Assembly (NCBI GenBank): GCA_003446335.1
Contig: DMAZ01000131.1
Span: 1-6,393 of the forward strand
Source of the DNA: Lachnospiraceae bacterium
GTDB lineage: Bacteria; Bacillota_A; Clostridia; Lachnospirales; Lachnospiraceae
Length of the DNA: 6,393 nucleotides
Reading direction: 5' to 3'
This document shows positions 1-6,393 of the stretch, one piece after another. The notes under the pieces are model-generated. The model was given only the letters and a program-made list of their open reading frames with translations. It did no database searches and was not told where the DNA came from. A program made the translations under genes and the position numbers. How positions within the stretch are numbered: position 1 is the stretch's first letter; each line of letters starts with the position of its first letter.

Positions 1-1011
1 GAGGCCAGAAAAATAGATTCCGGCAGGCTCGATTCCTATGTGGAGGAGGCGACGCTTTACTATCGGACGGGTGATTATGACAGCGCGATCGAGACTGCGG
101 ATAAAGCACTCGGCGATTCCACTCTCGGCGGCAAAGACGACGATCGGATGCGGGCGGATCTCTATTATGTGATGGGAGATGCCTACCTGGAGAAGGAGGA
201 TTATGCCAATGCCTCCCCGGCCCTTGAGAAAGCCATCGATCTTTACGACGGCAACAATCTGTATTATCGCGATTTCGCCGTAAGTCTCGCAAGGGCACAG
301 TATCTTGACAAGGCGGAGGAAGTTCTCTCCCAGGCTGTAGAGGAAAATCTTGAGCAGGATTCCGTGGAGTACTGCGAGGCGGAGATCGCATTTGCAAGAA
401 GAGAATTCGACAGTGCCTCCGGGAAATTCCGCTCCGTGCTCGAGGGGAGCGACGACATCGAGCTGGTCACGAGATCGATCCTCATGCTCTCGCGCTGCTA
501 CGGTGAGCAGGGCGACATTGACAGCAGGATCTCTTTCCTCGATGAGCAGGTCAGGACCGCCGATCCGTCCATTCAGATGAGACTTATTCAGGAACTCGGC
601 GATTCCTGGGTCATGAAGGCCAGAGTTGACAGTGACAAGGCTCCGGACTGCTATACCCGCGCGCTGGAACAGTACAGGCGTCTCTATGATAACGGAAGAC
701 GGACGATCGTCCTTCTTGAAAATATTTCTGTCTGCTGCCAGAATTCGGGCAGATTTGATGAGGCGCTCGAGACGGCGAACGAGATGATCGATCTTTATCC
801 GGACAATTATCTGGGATATGTCAGAAAAGCGTTCGTCCTCGTTGATATTGAGAACAGAAAGAATGCTTCGGAGAGGGATTACAGAGAATTTCAGGAAGTA
901 TTCAACAAGGCACAGGAACTCTCGAGAAATTCCGGTGACGAGACTTCCGAGGATATGGCGAATCTGATCGAGACCTATAACAGTGTTGTGGAAGGAGGCT
1001 GGCTGTCATGA
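1..1011 (+). CDS. TPR-repeat protein, 3' part only (5' end outside window)
   Basis: The frame is open from base 1 to the TGA at 1009-1011, giving 336 residues in the window. The first possible start is a GTG at 40, but it has no ribosome binding site and lies inside a TPR-like helix pair, and the codons before it read naturally, so the real start is probably upstream. The visible part is almost wholly helical and made of degenerate TPR units, at roughly residues 14-47 (containing YYRTGDYDSAIETADKAL), 50-83 (YYVMGDAYLEKEDYANA), 86-117, 122-150, 155-185, 194-230 and 237-268 (NSGRFDEALETANEMIDLYP). No signal peptide, membrane segment or catalytic motif is visible. TPR arrays bind other proteins, so a scaffold or chaperone role beside the secretion genes is reasonable but inferred. 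The missing N-terminus could hold another domain; a Ser/Thr kinase is one possibility that cannot be tested here. The gene is translationally coupled to the next one. Confidence 0.88.
   Translation, partial: EARKIDSGRLDSYVEEATLYYRTGDYDSAIETADKALGDSTLGGKDDDRMRADLYYVMGDAYLEKEDYANASPALEKAIDLYDGNNLYYRDFAVSLARAQYLDKAEEVLSQAVEENLEQDSVEYCEAEIAFARREFDSASGKFRSVLEGSDDIELVTRSILMLSRCYGEQGDIDSRISFLDEQVRTADPSIQMRLIQELGDSWVMKARVDSDKAPDCYTRALEQYRRLYDNGRRTIVLLENISVCCQNSGRFDEALETANEMIDLYPDNYLGYVRKAFVLVDIENRKNASERDYREFQEVFNKAQELSRNSGDETSEDMANLIETYNSVVEGGWLS
992..998 (+). promoter_or_regulatory. Ribosome binding site of the 44-codon membrane protein gene
   Basis: The sequence AAGGAGG, a near-perfect Shine-Dalgarno match, lies inside the last codons of the TPR gene, 9 nt before the ATG at 1008. 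With the ATGA overlap it fixes the start of the small gene and is the main reason to believe that gene is translated. Confidence 0.75.
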
Positions 1012-1142
1012 ATACAGGGATGATTCTAATGATCTGCGGCGGTGTCCTGACCGGAGTCGGGATCCTGATGGCGATTTCGGAGGTCATACTTGCACCGAAG
1101 CGGAAGGAAGACATCTACCGGAGAATGCGGGAAAAGTACTGA
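1008..1142 (+). CDS. Small single-pass membrane protein, 44 aa, of unknown function
   Basis: The ATG overlaps the TPR stop in an ATGA arrangement, the AAGGAGG site is ideally spaced, and the frame ends at TGA 1140-1142. The product begins MNTGMILMICGGVLTGVGIL. Residues 4-28 form one glycine-rich hydrophobic segment containing GGVLTGVG, typical of tightly packed transmembrane helices. Residues 30-44 are a strongly basic tail (PKRKEDIYRRMREKY). By the positive-inside rule the N-terminus should face out and the tail should lie in the cytoplasm. I do not recognise a family. It is too short for EssA or EssB. Coupling to the TPR gene suggests equal production of the two, so it could anchor the TPR protein at the membrane or be a small subunit of the secretion complex; both ideas are inference. 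Automated annotation often skips a gene of this size. Confidence 0.72.
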   Translation: MNTGMILMICGGVLTGVGILMAISEVILAPKRKEDIYRRMREKY

Positions 1143-1193
1143 TCAGGCAAAAAAGTTCATTCATACCGATTCGGGTGCCGTTCGTCGGAAAAA

Positions 1194-1222
1194 TGCACAG
1201 GATCCGGTGCAGATGATATTAT
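1194..1222 (+). promoter_or_regulatory. Probable sigma-A-type extended -10 promoter for the WXG100 genes
   Basis: In the gap 1143-1269, TGCACA at 1194-1199 matches 4 of 6 bases of the -35 consensus. It lies 17 bp before TATTAT at 1217-1222, which matches 5 of 6 bases of the -10 box. The TG at 1214-1215 supplies the extended -10 (TGATATTAT). Transcription would begin near 1229, giving an A-rich leader of about 40 nt before the ATG at 1270. I see nothing else convincing in this gap and no clear terminator for the upstream gene pair, so read-through from upstream is also possible. Confidence 0.5.
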
Positions 1223-1269
1223 CTATACAACAAAACAAAAACAGATGACATGACAGGGAGGAAGAAGAT

Positions 1270-1563
1270 ATGTCAGAGTTTAGCGTAAAATCAGCGGAAC
1301 TGAGAAATAAGGCAAATATGCTCAGCCAGTATAATGTTAAATTTAAGACCGAGAAAGACAATCTTGTGAGTGCGGAACAGACGCTCATGAAAGGCTTCGA
1401 GGGAGATGCGGCAGTCACATTCGATACGGAATTCAAGGCTTTTGAAGCAAGGATGGAGAATTTTAAAAGTGTCATCGATGAGTATGTGGCAAGACTCAAT
1501 GAGGAAGCTGCAGCTTATGAAAAGGCCGACCAGGAAGCCAGAATGGCCGCTGAAACAAAGTAA
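1270..1563 (+). CDS. WXG100-family (EsxA-like) protein with FEG in place of WXG
   Basis: This 97-residue protein has the usual WXG100 length and the helix-turn-helix hairpin plan. Helix 1 covers about residues 6-40. The turn GFEGDAA lies at 42-48, with Phe43-Glu-Gly45 where the family has Trp-x-Gly. Helix 2 covers about 48-90. The C-terminal stretch AAYEKAD carries Tyr83-x3-Asp87, matching the YxxxD/E signal of type VII substrates. There is no Sec signal peptide. AGGGAGG at 1255-1261 lies 8 nt before the ATG and sets the start. WXG100 proteins are exported as four-helix dimers by the EssC ATPase and are often also needed for the machine to work. The second WXG100 gene begins 62 nt downstream, so the two are probably co-transcribed and may form a heterodimer. 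The coding sequence is richer in A and in AAA/GAA codons than essC, as expected for high expression. Family membership is secure; which substrate role it plays is not. Confidence 0.9.
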   Translation: MSEFSVKSAELRNKANMLSQYNVKFKTEKDNLVSAEQTLMKGFEGDAAVTFDTEFKAFEARMENFKSVIDEYVARLNEEAAAYEKADQEARMAAETK

Positions 1564-1625
1564 GCGATAAAGGCACGATCTTATTTAGCACGTTAACAGC
1601 AGATTTTGAATAAGGAGATAATATC

Positions 1626-1940
1626 ATGGCAGATTTATTAAAAGTATCACCACAGGAACTCAGGAACGCGTCTCAGGCCTTTACAACAGGCAGTACCAAT
1701 ATCAAGGGCATCACAGACAGCATGCTGGCGATCGCGAACGAACTGAAAAGCGTGTGGACCGGCGAAGCATCCGCAAGCTACTGCGCAAAGCTGAATGACC
1801 TGGGCTCCGGCATGACAACGATGAACAACAAGATCAACAAGCAGGCCGAGAATCTTATGACGATGGCCGGTATCTATGAGAGCGCTGAGAATAACAATGT
1901 TCAGATCGCCGGAGAGCTTCGAAAGGAAGAGTTCGTATAA
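1626..1940 (+). CDS. WXG100-family (EsxA-like) type VII secretion protein
   Basis: This 104-residue protein is a canonical WXG100 member. It begins MADLLKVSPQELRNASQAF, helix 1 runs to about residue 42, the turn contains VWTGEAS with Trp44-Thr-Gly46, and helix 2 runs from about 48 to 90. The secretion motif YESAE follows (Tyr84-x3-Glu88), and a tail of about 16 residues ends KEEFV. AAGGAG at 1612-1617 lies 8 nt before the ATG. It resembles EsxA/YukE: a small secreted protein without a Sec signal, dimerising as antiparallel hairpins, bound by EssC and exported. It lies between the FEG-variant paralogue and the ATPase gene, and a hairpin with a T tract follows 20 nt after its stop. It has one cysteine (Cys53) in helix 2, which could form a disulfide outside the cell. 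Whether it acts as a homodimer, as is usual in Firmicutes, or pairs with its neighbour cannot be told from sequence alone. Confidence 0.95.
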   Translation: MADLLKVSPQELRNASQAFTTGSTNIKGITDSMLAIANELKSVWTGEASASYCAKLNDLGSGMTTMNNKINKQAENLMTMAGIYESAENNNVQIAGELRKEEFV

Positions 1941-1960
1941 GGTTCGGGCATGAAACAGAG

Positions 1961-2010
1961 ACTTCCCGCATGTGACATCTGAAGAGCCTTAAGAGATGTG
2001 GGAAGTTTTT
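1961..2010 (+). terminator. Intrinsic terminator or attenuator between the esx genes and essC
   Basis: ACTTCCCGCAT (1961-1971) pairs with ATGTGGGAAGT (1996-2006) over 11 bp, including one G-U pair, and T5 follows directly (2006-2010). A competing fold keeps ACTTCCC/GGGAAGT, bulges 1968-1974, and adds ACATCT (1975-1980) with AGATGT (1994-1999). The hairpin lies inside the 92-bp gap between the second WXG100 gene and essC. I find no convincing promoter between it and essC, so it probably works as a partial terminator that lowers essC transcription relative to the esx genes. Confidence 0.72.
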
Positions 2011-2032
2011 GTATATGATATAGAGGGGAACT

Positions 2033-5000
2033 ATGAGCATCGTTTTATCGATTTATAAGAAGTCAAGTGCTTTCCGGGAAGTAGTCCTGGCGGATCAGGG
2101 GGCCGGGGAGATGCAGATACTTCTGGACCGGCATCTGTTCCACCTGAATCAGGATATAAAACTGAAGTTGGAAAAAGGGGAAGATTACTGGATCCTGAAG
2201 GCTGACGATTACCTTATCCACCAGAAAAAGAGTGATAGTTATTTTCATGAGACCGCCATCTGTGACGGTCTCAATGTCAATATTGTAAGAGGGCGGGACA
2301 ATGTCACGATTCTTGCTTATAAAAATGACAACCCTTTTGAGACCTACAGAAAATATCCGCTGAATCCGAATCAGGTCATTACGATCGGGCATGATAAAGA
2401 GAATACGATCTGTTATCGGCTTGAAAACTACGTCTCCCACAGACCGCACTGCGTGATCGAGCAAAGGGGAGGACAGGCCTTTCTTATTGACTCGTCCACG
2501 AACGGAACGTACGTGAACTATGTCCGCGTACAGCCGGGACCGGAAAATCAGGTCCGCCTGAAAGTGGGCGACAGTATCCGGATTTTTCAGCTGAATATCA
2601 TTTATCTGGGAAATATGATCGCTGTGCGCGCGAGGGAAGGTGCGGTCATAAGCATGGGCGCTCTCAGCGAGGAACAGATCGGTTACAGGGCGGCTGATAT
2701 CCGTCCTTCCTCTGTTGCGGCGGTGCAGGAGTTCCATCGCGCTCCCCGTGTTCTCCCGCAGCTCAACACGGATAAGATCGAGATCGAGGCTCCCCCTGTC
2801 ATTCAGGAGAGTATGCAGATGCCGCTCCTTTCAACGATAGGACCGGCCTTTACAATGGCGATCCCCATGCTGATATCCGGCGGGTTCACCGTCTGGGCAT
2901 CCAGGCAGACCGGCAATTCCACAAGTCTGTTCATGTACACAGGTATCATTATGGCTCTGGCCTCCGCATGCATCGGTGTGATGTGGGCCCTGATCAATAT
3001 GCGGAACCAGAAAAAGCGCATGGAGGAATATGAGAACAAGCGTCAGGATAAATACAGGGAATATCTCGCAGGAATATGGGACAGACTGGAGTCGGACCGC
3101 GAGCAGAACCGCCTGATCCTGAATCGATGCTATGTAGATGCGATGACCTGCTGCGAGATGGATGCGCGCTCCGAAAATCTCTGGAACCGGAATTTTACCC
3201 ACAATGATTTTATGAGCTACCGCATCGGCATCGGAGCGATTGATTTTCAGGAGGAGATCATCGTGCCGAAAGAGCGGTTCACGATGCTAAGCGATGAACT
3301 GTCGGAGCAGCCCCGCGTGATCCGGGAGACGTTCAGTACTCTCCGGGATGTGCCGGTGCTTCTTGACCTGAGGAAGGAACATATCGTAGGTATTGTCGGC
3401 AGGAGGAGCAGGAGGGAATCCGTCGAGACGGTCCGGAGCCTGATCGCTCAGATCGTGACGGCCAACTGTTATACCGATGTAAAACTGGCCCTTGTCTATG
3501 ATGAGAACGATGACGTGGACCGGGAAGCATGGGATTTCATGAAATGGTTCCCGCATGTGTGGTCTGAAGACAGAAAGAGCAGATATATCGCGACGAATCA
3601 GGATGAGATGGGAGATATTTTCTTCGAAATGTCCCAGGTATTCCGTCACCGCATAGAGGAAGAGCGTTACAGTAATAATCAGGTCGCAAGACCGCAGTAT
3701 ATTCTGATCGTCAGCAATCCGAGACTGATCGAGGGATCCATTATTTCCACCTATATTTTCGAGAGGAAGAAGGATGTCGGTCTGTCGACCGTCTTCCTTT
3801 CCGATGTGCGGCGAAATCTTCCGAACGAGTGTGAGTGTATTCTGGATTGTGAGACCGGCATCATAAGCCATACCGGTGACACCGCGGGAAAAGATATCAC
3901 CGTTCAACTGGATTCGGTCAGTCCGGAACGTATCCTTGCGCTGGCCAAAGTCCTCGGCAACATCCGCGTGACAGAAGGCGGCGATGAAGGAGAAATTCCC
4001 TCGATGCTTTCGTTCTTCGATATGTATGATATCTCGGCGCCTGAGCAGCTTCAGGCCGTTGACAGATGGAGACACGCGGATCCGACTGCTTCGCTCAGAG
4101 CACTGGTCGGATACAAGTCCGGCAACCGTCCCTGCTATCTGGATCTGAATGAAAAGTATCATGGTCCGCACGGCCTTGTCGCCGGTACGACAGGTTCCGG
4201 AAAGTCGGAGACTCTGCAGACATACATTCTGTCTCTGGCATCCTGCTTCAGTCCGGAAGATGTAGGTTTCTTTATCATCGATTATAAAGGCGGCGGAATG
4301 GCGAACCTGTTCCGGAACCTGCCTCATATGATCGGGTCCATTTCCAACCTTTCCGGAAATCAGGTGAGAAGAGCGATGGTCTCCATCAACAGTGAGATTA
4401 CGCGAAGACAGAGGCTTTTCAATGAGTATGGCGTGAATAAGATCGACGCTTATACTGCCATGTTCAAAAACAGAGAGGCAGCGGAGCCGCTTCCGCACCT
4501 TCTTATTATCATCGATGAGTTCGCGGAGATGAAGAGAGAGCAGCCTGACTTCATGAGAGAACTGATTTCTGTTGCGCAGGTAGGCCGAAGCCTTGGTGTG
4601 CATCTGATCCTTGCCACACAGAGGCCGGGCGGTGCCGTTGATGGCAACATCTGGGCCAATTCCCGGTTCAAACTCTGCCTTCGCGTGCAGAACAGAGAAG
4701 ATTCAATGGAAATGCTTCATAAACCGGACGCCGCGTTCCTGACCCAGACCGGGCGATGCTACCTGCAGGTAGGCACGGATGAAGTGTATGATCTTTTCCA
4801 GTCCGGCTGGTCCGGTGCCGCCTATGACAGAGAACTGGGCGGCAGAAGTACGCTCATCGCGCAGATGCTCTCTGCGACCGGAAAAGTCGACCTGGTCGGA
4901 AACAGCGCGCGCATGCGTCTCAAGGAGAAAAAGCAGCACCAGTGGGTACGTGAACTGATTGAAATACTGGAGAGGACAGAGAGAGACCTGCATGTGGATA

Positions 5001-6393
5001 TCTATTCGAAATCATTCAGTTTCCTCTCTCAGGCGGAGTTCTCAGAGACGTTCTATGAATCTGTACAGAATCGTCATCCCGAATTCGAGAAGAGCCGGTT
5101 CAACAGCATGCGGATCGATGACTTTATAAAGGTCTATAAAGACGTAAAGCATACCGGCGCAGGGGAGGATATCGCTGCAGAGGTCATAGAGAGGGCAATG
5201 GAATGGAGAATTCATCTGCCGGAGCTCAAACCCATAACACAGCTTGAGACGATCGTGGACTATCTCCAGAAGGCTGCGAAGGCGGCCGGCATAAGGCAGG
5301 TCCGGAAGCTCTGGCTGCCTCCGCTCACGGATCATCTGTATCTGTCCGATCTGAAGACCTATGCGGATAATACATTTGACGGCGTCAAGTGGCCGGAAGT
5401 GCCGGGTCGTTTCCAGCTGCAGGCGGTCGTCGGTTACGGAGACGCGCCGGAGAATCAGGCACAGATGGATGTCGGCATCGATTTCGCCAACGGAATGAAT
5501 CATCTGGTATGCGGTATTATCAATTCGGGCAAATCAACATTTGCCCAGACCGCCGTCTACTCTCTCTGTACGACGTATTCACCGCTGCTCCTGAACATCT
5601 ATATGATTGATTTCAGCGCGCAGATGCTCACCGTCTTCGACGGCCTTCCCCATGTGGGCGGTATCATTACCGAGGCTGATCTGGAGACAGATCGAATTAC
5701 AAAGTTCTTTATCCTGATCAGCAAGATCATGAAGGAGAGAAAGGAGCTGCTCAGAGAGCACGGGACGAATTATACGGATTATATCAACCACAATGGCTGG
5801 ACGCTTCCTGCAATCCTGATCGTTATTGATAATTACGGAGGGTTCCGGGAGAAGACACAGCAGAGTTATGATACTCAGATCATGCAGATCGTGAAGGAAG
5901 GAATCGGCTACGGCATCTTCCTGATGATCACCGGCAATTCCATAGGCATGAATGATGTACCGACAAGACTTGCCGACAGTATCAAGACAGGAATCTGTCT
6001 GGAAATGAACGAGGCGTATGACTATACGACCGTCCTTCGCTGCGGCAGACCGGAAGTGCTTCCCGACGCGGGCGTCCGCGGCAGAGGTCTGATCTGGAAT
6101 AATGAAAATGTAATCGAGTTCCAGACAGCTCTGGCAGCGGATTCTGAGGACGGAGCGGAGAGAAATGATATGATCCGTGAAAAGGTCAGGGTCATGCGTG
6201 AGGTATGGATGGGACCGACGGCACGTCAGATCCCGAGCATACCGGAGAAGCCGGTACGGGAAGAGTTCGTTATGATGCCGAAATACCGTGAGATCCGGGA
6301 GAACGGAAGATATCTTGCGGTCGGCTATAACTACGAGGATGCGGATGTCTTCGCGTTCGACCTTCTTAAGAACTATCTGTTCCTGGTGACCGG
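2033..6393 (+). CDS. essC: EssC-type FtsK/SpoIIIE ATPase of the type VII secretion system (3' end outside window)
   Basis: This is the motor of T7SSb, a membrane-anchored multi-ATPase that binds Esx substrates and drives export. The frame is open for 1453 codons to the window edge. The start is the ATG after AGAGGGG (2022-2028). Residues 1-190 are the FHA-type N-terminus: the second FHA unit has ITIGHD at 117-121 and DSSTNGTYVN at 153-162. Membrane helices lie at about 268-290 and 299-322, followed by a charged helical stalk at 323-370. WNRNFTHNDFMSYRIGIG at 384-401 is typical of the family. An ATPase-like domain near 440-600 has GRRSRRE where a P-loop would be. D1 is intact: Walker A GTTGSGKS 718-725, DYKGGGMANLF, Walker B LLIIIDEFAEM 823-833, sensor ATQRPGG 861-867 and the YLQVG...LFQSGWSGA region. 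D2 has Walker A GIINSGKS 1161-1168 but Walker B ILIVIDNY with Asn1267 for the usual Glu. D3 has only just begun (FLVTG) at the edge. The full protein should exceed the roughly 1480-1500 residues of S. aureus EssC and B. subtilis YukB. Confidence 0.97.
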   Translation, partial: MSIVLSIYKKSSAFREVVLADQGAGEMQILLDRHLFHLNQDIKLKLEKGEDYWILKADDYLIHQKKSDSYFHETAICDGLNVNIVRGRDNVTILAYKNDNPFETYRKYPLNPNQVITIGHDKENTICYRLENYVSHRPHCVIEQRGGQAFLIDSSTNGTYVNYVRVQPGPENQVRLKVGDSIRIFQLNIIYLGNMIAVRAREGAVISMGALSEEQIGYRAADIRPSSVAAVQEFHRAPRVLPQLNTDKIEIEAPPVIQESMQMPLLSTIGPAFTMAIPMLISGGFTVWASRQTGNSTSLFMYTGIIMALASACIGVMWALINMRNQKKRMEEYENKRQDKYREYLAGIWDRLESDREQNRLILNRCYVDAMTCCEMDARSENLWNRNFTHNDFMSYRIGIGAIDFQEEIIVPKERFTMLSDELSEQPRVIRETFSTLRDVPVLLDLRKEHIVGIVGRRSRRESVETVRSLIAQIVTANCYTDVKLALVYDENDDVDREAWDFMKWFPHVWSEDRKSRYIATNQDEMGDIFFEMSQVFRHRIEEERYSNNQVARPQYILIVSNPRLIEGSIISTYIFERKKDVGLSTVFLSDVRRNLPNECECILDCETGIISHTGDTAGKDITVQLDSVSPERILALAKVLGNIRVTEGGDEGEIPSMLSFFDMYDISAPEQLQAVDRWRHADPTASLRALVGYKSGNRPCYLDLNEKYHGPHGLVAGTTGSGKSETLQTYILSLASCFSPEDVGFFIIDYKGGGMANLFRNLPHMIGSISNLSGNQVRRAMVSINSEITRRQRLFNEYGVNKIDAYTAMFKNREAAEPLPHLLIIIDEFAEMKREQPDFMRELISVAQVGRSLGVHLILATQRPGGAVDGNIWANSRFKLCLRVQNREDSMEMLHKPDAAFLTQTGRCYLQVGTDEVYDLFQSGWSGAAYDRELGGRSTLIAQMLSATGKVDLVGNSARMRLKEKKQHQWVRELIEILERTERDLHVDIYSKSFSFLSQAEFSETFYESVQNRHPEFEKSRFNSMRIDDFIKVYKDVKHTGAGEDIAAEVIERAMEWRIHLPELKPITQLETIVDYLQKAAKAAGIRQVRKLWLPPLTDHLYLSDLKTYADNTFDGVKWPEVPGRFQLQAVVGYGDAPENQAQMDVGIDFANGMNHLVCGIINSGKSTFAQTAVYSLCTTYSPLLLNIYMIDFSAQMLTVFDGLPHVGGIITEADLETDRITKFFILISKIMKERKELLREHGTNYTDYINHNGWTLPAILIVIDNYGGFREKTQQSYDTQIMQIVKEGIGYGIFLMITGNSIGMNDVPTRLADSIKTGICLEMNEAYDYTTVLRCGRPEVLPDAGVRGRGLIWNNENVIEFQTALAADSEDGAERNDMIREKVRVMREVWMGPTARQIPSIPEKPVREEFVMMPKYREIRENGRYLAVGYNYEDADVFAFDLLKNYLFLVT

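Noticed and set aside
40..42. GTG as the start codon of the TPR gene
   Set aside because: There is no Shine-Dalgarno sequence upstream, the frame remains open to base 1, and the codon falls within a TPR-like helix.
1166..1188. Possible terminator hairpin CCGA...TCGG after the small membrane gene
   Set aside because: Only 4 outer and 3 inner base pairs form, separated by unequal loops, and the following run is A rather than T.
983..1216. 77-codon plus-strand frame overlapping the TPR gene end
   Set aside because: It overlaps the better supported 44-codon gene in another frame, has no ribosome binding site for its start, and its product is a low-complexity mix of Arg, Asp and Cys.
2014..2019. 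TATGAT as the -10 box of a separate essC promoter
   Set aside because: No matching -35 lies at the right distance, and transcription would start inside the essC ribosome binding site at 2022-2028.
2063..2737. 224-codon open frame on the minus strand
   Set aside because: It lies fully opposite the FHA region of essC, has no supported ribosome binding site or family resemblance, and is a codon-bias shadow.
3287..4603. 438-codon open frame on the minus strand
   Set aside because: It is antisense to essC over the most conserved D1 region. Its product is rich in His, Arg and Ile with no recognisable domain, and the plus-strand frame carries unmistakable ATPase motifs.

Overview
The window carries part of a Firmicutes-type (T7SSb, Ess/Yuk-like) type VII secretion locus, read entirely on the + strand. 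The moderate G+C, strong AGGAGG-type ribosome binding sites and the character of the EssC-like ATPase suggest a clostridial anaerobe, perhaps of the Lachnospiraceae or a related family. That assignment is inference; no rRNA or other taxonomic marker is present.

Layout. (1) Positions 1-1011 hold the 3' end of a gene for a tetratricopeptide-repeat (TPR) protein. Its frame is open to the left edge, so the true start is outside the window. (2) Overlapping its stop codon by 4 nt (ATGA) is a 44-codon gene for a single-pass membrane protein, 1008-1142, with its own strong ribosome binding site. (3) The 127-bp gap 1143-1269 contains a plausible extended -10 promoter. (4) Two WXG100-family (EsxA-like) genes follow, 1270-1563 and 1626-1940. 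The first has Phe in place of the signature Trp; both end in a YxxxD/E secretion motif. (5) A hairpin followed by T5 (1961-2010) looks like an intrinsic terminator or attenuator between the Esx genes and the ATPase. (6) From 2033 to the right edge runs a large EssC-type FtsK/SpoIIIE ATPase: an FHA-containing N-terminus, two membrane segments, a degenerate ATPase-like domain, an intact first ATPase, a second ATPase with an incomplete Walker B, and the very beginning of a third domain. The window cuts it at what should be the third P-loop.

How the parts fit. In T7SSb systems the Esx proteins are small helical-hairpin substrates, secreted as dimers and recognised through a C-terminal YxxxD/E motif by the membrane-anchored hexameric ATPase EssC. 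The hairpin before essC offers a simple way to make many Esx molecules per ATPase. The TPR protein and the small membrane protein lie just upstream and may be accessory parts of the same system, but that rests on neighbourhood alone. The classical partners EsaA, EssA, EssB/YukC and EsaB/YukD are not encoded here. The minus strand holds only shadow reading frames.
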